A DNA stretch of 64,000 nt from Pseudosulfitobacter pseudonitzschiae (GTDB lineage Bacteria > Pseudomonadota > Alphaproteobacteria > Rhodobacterales > Rhodobacteraceae). The stretch spans positions 1-64,000 of the forward strand of contig NZ_FQVP01000009.1 in the NCBI RefSeq assembly GCF_900129395.1, read 5' to 3'. The notes below the pieces were generated by a model that worked only from the letters and a program-made list of their open reading frames with translations, searched no databases and was not told where the DNA came from. The stretch's first letter is position 1; each line of letters opens with the position of its first letter. A program made the translations under genes and the position numbers. Shown here piece after piece: positions 14,402 to 23,170 of this stretch.

Positions 14402-17339
14402 GAAGACGCTCTCCTTCGGGGTCGACAAAATGGCTGGGCACGATGCGTAACTGGGTTGTCTCGCCGGCCAGCGGGTTGGCGGCGATCACGATTTCGCCCA
14501 TGCGGTTGTCACCCTGCAGTAGAAATCCCAGCCCGATCGAACTGCCTACGTGGGGCGAATAACATGCAGACGTGATCCAGCCCTGATCGTGCGCCATGTC
14601 CTGCGGATCGCCTTGCGCAAACAGATGTGCGCCCGGCGTCACCGTATGCGTTGGCTCGACAGGTTGCAGCCCGACCATGCGCCGGCTGTCCTGTGCCAGC
14701 CCGTCGCGGCGGGACATGACCACGCCGATGGAATCCTTTTTCCGGGACACCATCATGCCCAGGCCGCTCATATCGGCGGTGGTTTGCCCGTTCAGCTCCG
14801 CCCCGGCGGCGTGGCCCTTTTCGATGCGCAGCACCGAAAGTGCCTCGATCCCGTAGGGTGTCACACCCAGATCCGCGCCCTGCTCGGCCAGCCGTTGCAT
14901 GACGGCATTGCCGTAGCGGGCAGGCACCGCCAGTTCATAGGCCAGTTCGCCCGAGAAGGAGATGCGGAACAGGCGCGCGCGCAGCCCGTTGCAAATCGTC
15001 AGCGTGCTGCACGCCATGAAGGGGAACGCATCGTTGGACAGGTCGAAGTCGTCGACGATGCGTGACAACAAGCTGCGCGCATTGGGGCCAGCGACGGCGA
15101 TCTGCGCCCATGCGTCGGTTGTGGAAATCAGATGCACGTCCAGTTCGGGCCACAGGCATTGGCGCGCGAATTCCAGGTTACGGTACACCAGCCCCGCATT
15201 GCCCGTGGTGGTGGTCACCACGTAGTGATCCTCGGCCAGACGCGCACAGGTACCGTCATCGTAGAGGAACCCATCCTCGCGCAGCATCAGGCCATAGCGG
15301 ACGCGTCCGACCCTGAGCGTGCCCATCATGTTGGCATAGACACGGTTCAGAAACGTGGTGGCATCCGCACCCTGCACGTCGATCTTGCCCAGTGTTGTGA
15401 CATCACACAGCCCCACACCAGCACGCACGGCTTTTGCCTCGCGGTCGACGGTCTGACGCCAGTGGGTTTCGCCGGTTTGCGGATAATATTGCGCCCGCAT
15501 CCATGCACCGACTTCGGTAAAGACGGCACCACGGGTCGCGGCCCAGCTGTGTGTGGGCGTCAGCCTGCGGGGGCGGAAGCTGTCACCGCTGTCCCCGCCG
15601 CCAAGCGCGGAAATCGCAACGCCGGTATAGGGAGGCCGGAAAATCGTTGTGCCGGTTTCGGGAATGGACTTTCCGCTCAGTTCGGCCATTACGGCCAGCG
15701 CGGTCACGTTGGCGGTCTTGCCCTGATCGGTCGCCATGCCAAGTGTCGTCCAGCGTTTCAGATGCTCGACAGGGCGCATGTTCTCCTGATGTGCCAGCGC
15801 GATGTCCTTGACGGTCACGTCGTTCTGGAAATCAACCCAGGCGCGTTTTTTTGAGGGAACGTGCCAGCATGGGGTCAGGGTGTCCGCAGTCGCCTCGGGT
15901 GCAGGCAGCTCTGGCAAGCTTGCGGACATGCCGATCTGCGCAAGCGCCGCCACCGCCGCTTTGGCCCCATCCGCCAGAGCAAGGCCCGTCTGGCCCCGCC
16001 CCGCAGCGGCACCTGCCACGTGCATCCCCTCCGGCCCACCCGGACCGGGCAGAAAGCTTTGCGTTGCGGCATCCCAGACAGGCCGGCCCCGATGGTGCGA
16101 AGCAAGATGCACATTCGGGTTCCAGCCGCCTGACACACCCAGCGCCGCACAGTCCACCCAGGTCGATTGCCCCGCACGGGTGATCTGGATCTGTGTCAGG
16201 CCCAGACGCCCTTTTGATCCTGTCACCGTGGCATCCGGGAAGAGCGTATAATCGCCCAGCTTCGGCGCATCGCTGCGGGTATCGATGACCCCCAGAACCG
16301 GCACTTCCTGCGCCATCAGGTCCAGCGCGGTGCGGTGGCCGTCGTCGTTGTTGGTGAAGATTGCCACCGGATCAGCAGCATGCGCTTGCGGTGTCACGGC
16401 CCAGCGGTTCGCATAGCTGCGCATCGCCCCCGCCAGCATGATACCCGGCCGGTCATTGTCGGCGAAGGGAATGTGGCGTTCAGTGGCTCCTGCTGCCAGA
16501 ACGGTGCGTTTCGCGGTGATGCGCCACAGGGACTGACGCACCTGCGCCCCCGGCGTTTTCAGATGGTCCGCCACCCGTGCAACAGCGCCGTAAATGCCAT
16601 GATCATAGGCGCCAAAAACGGTCGTCCGGCGCAGAATGCGCACATTGGGCAGGCTGTCCAATTCGGCCTCGAGCCCGGCAATCCAGTCGACGGCAGGGAT
16701 GCCACCCAAGGGGTCCCGCTCGGACAAGAGCCTGCCGCCAAGGCGAAAATCCTCGTCCGCCAGAACCACCCGCGCCCCTGCACGACCGGTGGTCAGCGCC
16801 GCCGCCAGCCCCGCCGCGCCGCCGCCAATCACCAGCAGATCGCAATGCAGGAACCCACTGTCATAATCGTCGGGGTCAGCCTGCATCGACAGCTGCCCCA
16901 AACCGGCCGCCCGCCGGATCACCGGCTCATAAAGCTTTTCCCAAAAGGCGCGCGGCCACATGAATGTCTTGTAATAGAACCCAGCCGCAAAGAAGGGGGA
17001 CAGCACGTCATTCACCGCAAGCACATCGCAGGACAACGGTCCCACCCGGTTCTGGCTTTTGGCAACCAGCCCCTCATAAAGCTCGGCGACGGTAGCGCGG
17101 GTGTTGGGCTCGCGGCGCGCCCCTTCGCGCAACTCAACCATGGCATTGGGCTCCTCCGACCCCGCCGCAAACACCCCCCGTGGTCGGTGATATTTAAAGC
17201 TGCGGCCCATCAGCCGGACGCCATTGGCCAGAAGCGCCGATGCAAGCGTATCGCCTGGGTGACCGGAATAGGTCTTGCCGTCGAAGGTAAAGGAAAGCGA
17301 GGTGCCGCGGTCGATCAGACCGCCTCTGATACGGGTCAT
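14394..17339 (-). CDS. soxA: Sarcosine oxidase alpha subunit
   Basis: 981 residues, standard length. The N-terminus is a 2Fe-2S-ferredoxin-like domain without cluster cysteines (FTFDGKTYSGHPGDTLASAL). A pyridine-nucleotide (NAD+) binding Rossmann fold follows (LLVIGGGAAGLAAAL near 170-185). The C-terminal ~380 residues are GcvT-like and bind tetrahydrofolate (YGLMLREDGFLYDDGTCARL, IEKGHAAGAELNGQTTADMS). The complex oxidises sarcosine with THF and O2 to glycine, 5,10-methylene-THF and H2O2 in the cytoplasm. Its start overlaps the soxD stop (ATGA). Confidence 0.96.
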   Translation of the reverse strand: MTRIRGGLIDRGTSLSFTFDGKTYSGHPGDTLASALLANGVRLMGRSFKYHRPRGVFAAGSEEPNAMVELREGARREPNTRATVAELYEGLVAKSQNRVGPLSCDVLAVNDVLSPFFAAGFYYKTFMWPRAFWEKLYEPVIRRAAGLGQLSMQADPDDYDSGFLHCDLLVIGGGAAGLAAALTTGRAGARVVLADEDFRLGGRLLSERDPLGGIPAVDWIAGLEAELDSLPNVRILRRTTVFGAYDHGIYGAVARVADHLKTPGAQVRQSLWRITAKRTVLAAGATERHIPFADNDRPGIMLAGAMRSYANRWAVTPQAHAADPVAIFTNNDDGHRTALDLMAQEVPVLGVIDTRSDAPKLGDYTLFPDATVTGSKGRLGLTQIQITRAGQSTWVDCAALGVSGGWNPNVHLASHHRGRPVWDAATQSFLPGPGGPEGMHVAGAAAGRGQTGLALADGAKAAVAALAQIGMSASLPELPAPEATADTLTPCWHVPSKKRAWVDFQNDVTVKDIALAHQENMRPVEHLKRWTTLGMATDQGKTANVTALAVMAELSGKSIPETGTTIFRPPYTGVAISALGGGDSGDSFRPRRLTPTHSWAATRGAVFTEVGAWMRAQYYPQTGETHWRQTVDREAKAVRAGVGLCDVTTLGKIDVQGADATTFLNRVYANMMGTLRVGRVRYGLMLREDGFLYDDGTCARLAEDHYVVTTTTGNAGLVYRNLEFARQCLWPELDVHLISTTDAWAQIAVAGPNARSLLSRIVDDFDLSNDAFPFMACSTLTICNGLRARLFRISFSGELAYELAVPARYGNAVMQRLAEQGADLGVTPYGIEALSVLRIEKGHAAGAELNGQTTADMSGLGMMVSRKKDSIGVVMSRRDGLAQDSRRMVGLQPVEPTHTVTPGAHLFAQGDPQDMAHDQGWITSACYSPHVGSSIGLGFLLQGDNRMGEIVIAANPLAGETTQLRIVPSHFVDPEGERLRA

Positions 17340-17632
17340 GCCGATGGCTCCTGTGTCACAGTGGGCCGTGCGGCGTCTGTCGCCAGTTCGGCCCCCAAAA
17401 TTTCATGGGTCAACGTGTTACGTGTCACCACCAGCCACGAACGGTCGCCTTGTTCGTGAAACCAGAGTTCGCGGTGCACACCCGCGGGATTGTCACGCAG
17501 GAACACGTAGTCGCAAAAATCGGTCAGGGCTGTCGGGCTGTCGGGGTCCGGGCGCTGCATCAGGCTGGCATCGCCAAGATACACAAATTCTTCGGCGTCG
17601 CGCAGGCCCAGCAGGGGATGGGGGATCAACAT
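17336..17632 (-). CDS. soxD: Sarcosine oxidase delta subunit
   Basis: 98 residues starting MLIPHPLLGLRDAEEFVYLGD, the family's N-terminal signature. FLRDNPAGVHRELWFHEQGD is also diagnostic. SoxD normally binds zinc through Cys/His near the N-terminus; here the expected CPxCG reads HPLLG, so the N-terminal zinc cysteines appear absent. The start at 17632 follows the soxB stop by 10 bases; longer frames read into soxB. Confidence 0.9.
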   Translation of the reverse strand: MLIPHPLLGLRDAEEFVYLGDASLMQRPDPDSPTALTDFCDYVFLRDNPAGVHRELWFHEQGDRSWLVVTRNTLTHEILGAELATDAARPTVTQEPSA

Positions 17633-17642
17633 GTCTTTAACC

Positions 17643-18893
17643 TCAGTGCAGGTTCGGCTGCGCACCGGTGCCGCGTTCATCAATGACGTGACCGGTTGCG
17701 AACCGGTCCAACCGATAGGCCGTGGCCGTTTCATGGGGGCGGTCGGTGGCCAGCAGGTGCGCAAATGCGAAACCGGAGGCAGGGGTTGCCTTGAACCCGC
17801 CATAGCACCAGCCCCCGTTCAGATAGAGCCCGTCGATTGCAGTGCGGTCGATGATGGGCGAGCCGTCCATCGACATATCGACAATACCGCCCCAGCTGCG
17901 CAACAGCCGTGCGCGCCCGATCATCGGCATCAGGGCCATGCCGCCCTGGGCCACATCCTCGACCACGGGCAGGTTGCCGCGCTGCGCATAAGAGTTATAG
18001 CCGTCGACGTCGCCGCCAAAGACCAGCCCGCCCTTGTCGGACTGGCTGATATAGAAATGCCCCGCGCCAAAGGTGATGACGCCGGAAATGACCGGTTTCA
18101 GCCCTTCGGAGACAAAGGCCTGAAGCACATGGCTTTCTATCGGCAGGCGCTGACCGGCCATTGCCATCACCCGGCTGGACGATCCGGCCACGGCCACGCC
18201 GACCTTGGCGGCACCGATGTAGCCGCGCGTGGTTTCGACACCGCGCACCCGGCCGGCGTCGATGCGGAAACCCGTGACCTCGCAATTCTGGATGATGTCC
18301 ACGCCGAGCATGTCCGCCCCCCGCGCATAGCCCCAGGCGACACCATCGTGGCGCGCAGTGCCGGCGCGGGGTTGCCACAGGCCGCCCTTGATCGGAAAGC
18401 GCGCGTTGTCATAATTCAGAAAGGGCACCTTTTGGCGCAGAGCGTCACGATTCAGCAGGACCGCGTCTGCGCCGGACAGGTGCATCGCGTTGCCACGACG
18501 GCGGAACGCATCGCGCTGTGCATCGGTGTGGAACAGGTTGATGATCCCGCGCTGTGACACCATCGCGTTAAAGTTCAGCTCCTGTTCCAGCCCTTCCCAG
18601 AGCTTCATCGAAAACTCGTAGAACGGCTGATTGCCGGGCAGCAGGTAATTCGACCGCACAATCGTGGTGTTGCGCCCGACGTTGCCGGACCCAATCCAGC
18701 CCTTTTCCAGAACGGCGATCCGTGCCTTTCCAAACGTCTTGGCAAGGTAATAGGCGGTGGCCAGGCCGTGCCCGCCGCCGCCGACGATGACAATGTCATA
18801 ATCAGGTTGTGGTTGGGGGTTCCGCCACAGCGGTTTCCAACCCTTGTGTCCCGTCAGGGCCTCTTTCACCACGCGCAGGGCGGAAAATTTCAT
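17643..18893 (-). CDS. soxB: Sarcosine oxidase beta subunit
   Basis: 416 residues, DAO-family flavoprotein carrying the sarcosine-oxidising site with noncovalent FAD and covalent FMN. The FAD motif IVIVGGGGHGLATAYYLA lies near 35-52, and NVGRNTTIVRSNYLLPGN follows, containing the region around the covalent-FMN histidine. The C-terminus has GWCYGGFKATPASG. The start at 18893 (MKFSALRVVKEAL) is the usual beta-subunit N-terminus. It is the first gene of the soxBDAG-purU operon and diverges from the regulator at 19005. Confidence 0.95.
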   Translation of the reverse strand: MKFSALRVVKEALTGHKGWKPLWRNPQPQPDYDIVIVGGGGHGLATAYYLAKTFGKARIAVLEKGWIGSGNVGRNTTIVRSNYLLPGNQPFYEFSMKLWEGLEQELNFNAMVSQRGIINLFHTDAQRDAFRRRGNAMHLSGADAVLLNRDALRQKVPFLNYDNARFPIKGGLWQPRAGTARHDGVAWGYARGADMLGVDIIQNCEVTGFRIDAGRVRGVETTRGYIGAAKVGVAVAGSSSRVMAMAGQRLPIESHVLQAFVSEGLKPVISGVITFGAGHFYISQSDKGGLVFGGDVDGYNSYAQRGNLPVVEDVAQGGMALMPMIGRARLLRSWGGIVDMSMDGSPIIDRTAIDGLYLNGGWCYGGFKATPASGFAFAHLLATDRPHETATAYRLDRFATGHVIDERGTGAQPNLH

Positions 18894-18917
18894 GGATCTA
18901 CTCCTTGGCTGGCACAA

Positions 18918-18973
18918 TTCTGACAGGAAAGCCGCCTTCAGCTGTTTCTTTTTTGGCCTCTTTTGTGTCAGAA
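18918..18973. promoter_or_regulatory. Inverted repeat in the soxB/glxA divergent promoter region
   Basis: TTCTGACA (18918-18925) and TGTCAGAA (18966-18973) are exact inverse complements, 40 bases apart, inside the 111-base divergent gap. The spacing suits a dimeric or looping regulator such as the adjacent GlxA-family activator. Confidence 0.4.
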
Positions 18974-19004
18974 AAGGACATACCCCAATGCAGGAGTGCT
19001 CACC

Positions 19005-19988
19005 TTGGCCTCAGACCCTGAAATCGCGCTGAAAAAGATTGGATTTCTGCTGACGCCGGGATTCGCGCTGATGTCCGTGACATCCGCCATCGAACCTTTG
19101 CGGGCGGCAAATCTGCTGAGCGACAGGATACTGTACGAGCTGGCGTTCGTGTCGCTGGCAGGTGGCTGGATGCGCAGTTCGGTGCTGGGCGCGTTCGAGA
19201 CGCAATCGCTGGATGAGAGCCCGGACAGGTTCGACATTCTGTTTGTTGTCGCAGGCGGTGACCCGCTGCGTTTTGACGATCCGCGCACGCTGTCATGGTT
19301 GCGCAGGTTGGATCGCAGGGGCGTGCCCCTTGGCGGTATTTCCGGTGGCGCGGCGGTGCTTTCAAAAGCGGGCGTCATGGGCGACCGACGGTTTACGGTG
19401 CACTGGGCCCACCTTGACGCGATGCGCGAGTCCTATCCCGAGGCGCTGATCGAACGTCGCCTGTTCGTGATCGACCGGGACAGGTACACTTGTGCGGGCG
19501 GCATGGCACCGCTGGACATGATGCACGGGCTGATCACCTCCGATCACGGTGCCGCGCTGGCGCGGGCTGTCAGTGACTGGTTCATCCACACCGGCGTGCG
19601 ACAGGCCGAAGCCGCCCAACAGCTCAGCCCCGAACTGCAATACGATTTGCATCATCCGGCGCTGGTGGCCCTGGTCAACCTGGTGAACAGCCACATCGCG
19701 GACCCGCTGACGCTTGAGGACCTGGCGATGTTGTGCGGGGTCAGCGTGCGCCACCTGGATCGGCTGTGCAAGGCACACCTGGGCAAAAGCCCCATGCGGT
19801 TTTCCAGGGCACTGCGCCTGTCCAAGGCAGCTGAGCTGTTGCGACAGTCCAGCCTTTCCATCGAGGCGGTTGCGGAGGCCACAGGCTTTACCAACCGCAG
19901 TCATTTTTCCAGACAGTTTCAGGGGCAGTTCGGCGTGGGCCCGGCGGGATGGCGCGCTGCAAAGCGGTCTCCGATGGTCCGACAATAG
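19005..19988 (+). CDS. GlxA/AraC-family activator (GbdR-like) of the sarcosine cluster
   Basis: 327 residues. The N-terminal half is a DJ-1/PfpI-like (GATase1) domain typical of GlxA regulators (KKIGFLLTPGFALMSVTSAI, GGISGGAAVL, YTCAGGMAPLDMM). The C-terminal ~100 residues hold two AraC helix-turn-helices (TLEDLAMLCGVSVRHLDRLC; IEAVAEATGFTNRSHFSRQF). GbdR-type members sense glycine betaine or dimethylglycine and activate demethylation genes including sarcosine oxidase. The divergent position from soxB supports that role. I choose TTG at 19005 because AGGAG lies eight bases upstream; a TTG at 18963 would add 14 residues. Confidence 0.85.
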   Translation: MASDPEIALKKIGFLLTPGFALMSVTSAIEPLRAANLLSDRILYELAFVSLAGGWMRSSVLGAFETQSLDESPDRFDILFVVAGGDPLRFDDPRTLSWLRRLDRRGVPLGGISGGAAVLSKAGVMGDRRFTVHWAHLDAMRESYPEALIERRLFVIDRDRYTCAGGMAPLDMMHGLITSDHGAALARAVSDWFIHTGVRQAEAAQQLSPELQYDLHHPALVALVNLVNSHIADPLTLEDLAMLCGVSVRHLDRLCKAHLGKSPMRFSRALRLSKAAELLRQSSLSIEAVAEATGFTNRSHFSRQFQGQFGVGPAGWRAAKRSPMVRQ

Positions 19989-20027
19989 TCGCAGATCAAT
20001 ATGCGCTGATGCGGACGGGACCTATCT

Positions 20028-20777
20028 TTACAGCATTTCCGAAATGTTGGCCGCAACGTCCTGCACCCGCTGGATCAGTTCCGGGGTGATCTGCAACTGG
20101 GATTCATGTCCCGACAGGTTCATCGCCCCCACGTAGTGCCCGTGCCGTGACACGAGCGGTGCGGCGATTGAGACAGTGCCCGTCGCCAGATGCGACCGAT
20201 GCGCCACGTAGCCGCGGGCGCGGTCTTTCAACAGCAGCGGCTTGAGATCCTCAAGCGAAGCAGGCGCGCTCGCACTGATCGGCGCAAACGTGTAATCGGC
20301 AAACCGCCGATCCAGTTCGTCCTCGGGCAGATCGCTCAGCAGCAGCCGCCCCATCGTGGTCGAAAAGGCAGGCAACCGCGACCCGATGGGCACGTTCGAC
20401 ACCATCGCGCGGTCGGACAGCGCGCGGTAGACATAGATGATCTCGCAACCCTCCAGAACCGATACATGCACGGTAAACCCCGTCTCGTTGCGCAAAGCGT
20501 CCGCAGGCAGGCGTGCAATGTCATAGACGTCCAGCGAAGCCAAATAGCGATAGCCCAGGTCCATCACCCGCGGCGCCAACCGATAACGGTTATCCTTGCG
20601 CGTCAGATAGCCCTCACGCTCCAGCGTCACAACAAAACGGTAGGCGGCCGAACTGGTCACCGCGATGGCTTCGGCAATTGCGCTCAGCGTCATCTCGGGG
20701 TTGCTGTCGTTAAAACACTCCAGAATACTCAGCCCGCGCAGCAGGGAATTAGAGCGATAGTCGGGGTCCTTTGCCAT
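20028..20777 (-). CDS. IclR-family transcriptional regulator
   Basis: 249 residues. The winged HTH is at residues ~10-70 (SLLRGLSILECF, TLSAIAEAIAVTSSAAYRFV, LEREGYLTR), and the IclR effector-binding domain follows (NETGFTVHVSVLEGCEIIYV, LPAFSTTMGRLLLS, RGYVAHRSHLATGTVSIAAP). It is 11 bases after hutF on the same strand, so it is likely co-transcribed with hutG-hutF and may control them or the divergent TAXI-TRAP importer. The ligand is unknown; a histidine-pathway intermediate is an inference from context. Confidence 0.9.
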   Translation of the reverse strand: MAKDPDYRSNSLLRGLSILECFNDSNPEMTLSAIAEAIAVTSSAAYRFVVTLEREGYLTRKDNRYRLAPRVMDLGYRYLASLDVYDIARLPADALRNETGFTVHVSVLEGCEIIYVYRALSDRAMVSNVPIGSRLPAFSTTMGRLLLSDLPEDELDRRFADYTFAPISASAPASLEDLKPLLLKDRARGYVAHRSHLATGTVSIAAPLVSRHGHYVGAMNLSGHESQLQITPELIQRVQDVAANISEML

Positions 20778-20788
20778 CTGCTTTTCCC

Positions 20789-22216
20789 TCAGCTTCCCAT
20801 GCGACCGTCGCTGTTGCGGGCCGCCAACCGTTCGGACACGCGACCCATCGCAGCTGCATAGTCGGCAAGGATCGCCTCCTCTTGCGTGTGGTGTCCGCCC
20901 TGAACCACGTGCCGCCCCCGCACGACGACATCACCTGCGTGAAACCCCCGCCCTGCGAACATGTGGAAATCCAGCGCCGCTGTATCGGCCACCGGCCCCA
21001 TTGCAGCGGGTTCGGGGCTGGTCAGGGTGACAAAGCTGGCCATGCCGCCCACCGCGATCCCCTGTTCGGGGCGGCCTGCCGCGCGCGCACCACCCTGCGC
21101 CGCGCGGGACCACAGGTTTGCCGCAACATGAGGCTGGACCGCACCTGCCAGCACGTTGCGCTGCATATCGCGCAAACGCTGGCTGTATTCCAGTTGCTGT
21201 AACTCTTGTGCGGCGAAGGTGGCGATGTTGGAGTCCGACCCGATCCCGAATACCCCGCCTTGGGCCAGATAGTCCGTTGCACGGAATATACCGTCGCCCA
21301 GGTTGGCCTCGGTCATCGGGCACAGACCCACGGTCGCCCCCGAATTCGCAATCCGCTTCACCTCGTCATCGCTCAAATGTGTAGCGTGGATCAGGCACCA
21401 GCGGTTGTCCACCGGCGCCATGTCGAACAGCTGTTCGACCGGACGCCGCCCATTATAGGCCAGTGCGTCCTCGACCTCTTTCATCTGCTCGGCCACGTGG
21501 ATGTGGACCGGACATCCCGGCAGCAGATCGTCGCGCAGCGCCATCAGCCGCGCAACCTCGTCGGGTGTTGCGGCACGCAACGAATGAGGTGCAATCCCCA
21601 GAGTATGCCCCGCCTGCGCCGCCGGCGTCTTCAACGCGTCAAGCATCGCAGCATAACCGTCGATGTCCTGAATGAACCGCCGCTGCCCGTCTGTGGGGGG
21701 CAAGCCGCCAAAGTTGGAATGCGCGTAGAAAACCGGCAGGTGCGTCAGGTCCAGCCCCGTCGCCTCTGCCGCCTCGAAAATCGCCAGCGACAGTTCTTCG
21801 CGGCGCGCATAGGGTGTGCCGTCAAGATCGTTGTGCAGGTAGTGAAATTCAACGATTCCGGTATATCCGCCCTTGAGCAGGGACAGGTACAACCGCGCCG
21901 CAATTGCCTGCACGTCTTCGGGCGACAGGGTCAACGCAAAAAAGTACATGATGTCGCGCCATGACCAGAAGCTGTCGACCGGATTGCGCCGCACCTCGGA
22001 TAGGCCCGCCATGGCGTATTGAAAGGCGTGGCTGTGCAGATCGGTGATCCCCGGCACCACGGGTGCCTCGAACACCGGCAAGCCGTTCGGGTTGCCGTCT
22101 GCGACCAGCTCTGAAATCGTGCCATCCGCCGCAAACCGCGCCGACAAGTTGCGCCGCCAGCCTTCCGGTGTCAGGGCAAGGCGAAAATGCGCGCCGGTCA
22201 TCTGCGTGTTGCTCAT
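20789..22216 (-). CDS. hutF: Formimidoylglutamate deiminase
   Basis: 475 residues, amidohydrolase superfamily. HutF converts N-formimino-L-glutamate to N-formyl-L-glutamate and ammonia in the five-step histidine pathway. The metal site begins with ITDLHSHAFQ; LPVFYAHSNFGG and IHVAEQMKEVEDAL follow, then CLIHATHLSDDEV, LCPMTEANLGDG and GIGSDSN. The start at 22216 (MSNTQMTGAHF) overlaps the hutG stop by ATGA. hutU, hutH and hutI are not in the window, so the upper pathway must be encoded elsewhere. Confidence 0.93.
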   Translation of the reverse strand: MSNTQMTGAHFRLALTPEGWRRNLSARFAADGTISELVADGNPNGLPVFEAPVVPGITDLHSHAFQYAMAGLSEVRRNPVDSFWSWRDIMYFFALTLSPEDVQAIAARLYLSLLKGGYTGIVEFHYLHNDLDGTPYARREELSLAIFEAAEATGLDLTHLPVFYAHSNFGGLPPTDGQRRFIQDIDGYAAMLDALKTPAAQAGHTLGIAPHSLRAATPDEVARLMALRDDLLPGCPVHIHVAEQMKEVEDALAYNGRRPVEQLFDMAPVDNRWCLIHATHLSDDEVKRIANSGATVGLCPMTEANLGDGIFRATDYLAQGGVFGIGSDSNIATFAAQELQQLEYSQRLRDMQRNVLAGAVQPHVAANLWSRAAQGGARAAGRPEQGIAVGGMASFVTLTSPEPAAMGPVADTAALDFHMFAGRGFHAGDVVVRGRHVVQGGHHTQEEAILADYAAAMGRVSERLAARNSDGRMGS

Positions 22217-23043
22217 GCCTGCACCTCTTGGGGTTGGAACGCGACCATCGCGTTCACCAGCGCTGCCAAGGCCTCTTTCAACCGCTCCGCCTTTTCGGGC
22301 AGATAGGTCCAGGGGCTGCGTTCCAGCATATAGCAATCCTGCGCGATCTCGATTTGCAGGGCGTGCACGCCCTGGGCGGGGGCACCGTAATGCCGTGTGA
22401 TATAGCCCCCCTTGAACCGGCCGTTGCGGACCGCGCTGAACTCCGTCTTCTGCAAAGCGGCAAAGGCCGCATCCGAAAGTACGTCAGCACAGGAGGCCCC
22501 CGAGTTGGTCCCAAGGTTCAAATCCGGCAACCGTCCCTCGAACAGACGGGGCACGTGACTGCGGATCGAGTGGAGATCCAGCAACAAACAGTACCCATGC
22601 GACGCGCGAATCCGTGCGATCTCGGCGCTCAGGGCGGCGTGATAGGGGCGCCAATAGGACGTAACTCGTGCCGTACGCATCTGTACATCCGGCTCCAGCC
22701 CCGCGCGGTACAGCGGTTTCCCATCGAAATCTATGGTCGAGATCAGCCCCGTCGTGGCCGTCTGGTACAAGGGCATATCGTCGTCGGGGCGGTTCAGGTC
22801 GACAGCATAGCGCGACACCTTTGCCGCCAAAAGGCTGCCCCCTTGTGGCAGCACGTCCCGCGCTATGCGATTCATGTGCCAGTCCGTATCGCGCAAGTCC
22901 AACGCTTCGAGGCGCAGGGATTCGCGCAATCCCCCCGGCAAATCAGTCCCCGCATGTGGGACGTTCAAAAGCACCGGGCCATTGCCGCAAATCTGGCTGA
23001 ACAGGGGGTTTGTACTGGATTTGGGCACGGGCAATCCTTTCAT
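22213..23043 (-). CDS. hutG: N-formylglutamate deformylase
   Basis: 276 residues, N-formylglutamate amidohydrolase family. It cleaves N-formylglutamate to formate and glutamate, the step after HutF. Landmarks are VLLNVPHAGTDLP near the N-terminus, RDTDWHMNRI, VSRYAVDLNRP, LLLDLHSIRSHVP and GGYITRHYG. It is the promoter-proximal gene of hutG-hutF-iclR and diverges from the TAXI importer at 23171. Confidence 0.92.
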   Translation of the reverse strand: MKGLPVPKSSTNPLFSQICGNGPVLLNVPHAGTDLPGGLRESLRLEALDLRDTDWHMNRIARDVLPQGGSLLAAKVSRYAVDLNRPDDDMPLYQTATTGLISTIDFDGKPLYRAGLEPDVQMRTARVTSYWRPYHAALSAEIARIRASHGYCLLLDLHSIRSHVPRLFEGRLPDLNLGTNSGASCADVLSDAAFAALQKTEFSAVRNGRFKGGYITRHYGAPAQGVHALQIEIAQDCYMLERSPWTYLPEKAERLKEALAALVNAMVAFQPQEVQA

Positions 23044-23170
23044 ATTTGAAAATCTTTATTGACATGCAAAAACCATTCGTCAAGTTGGTTCGCATCTACA
23101 CCCTGTCACCGGCGGGCCTTGGGCCACGCGCGGAACGGGGGTATCGCAACAGATTTACGGAGGGTCCTTC

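Noticed and set aside
16335-17459. A 374-codon plus-strand frame opposite soxA
   Set aside because: Shadow of soxA, which has clear FAD/NAD and folate-binding domains in the other direction.
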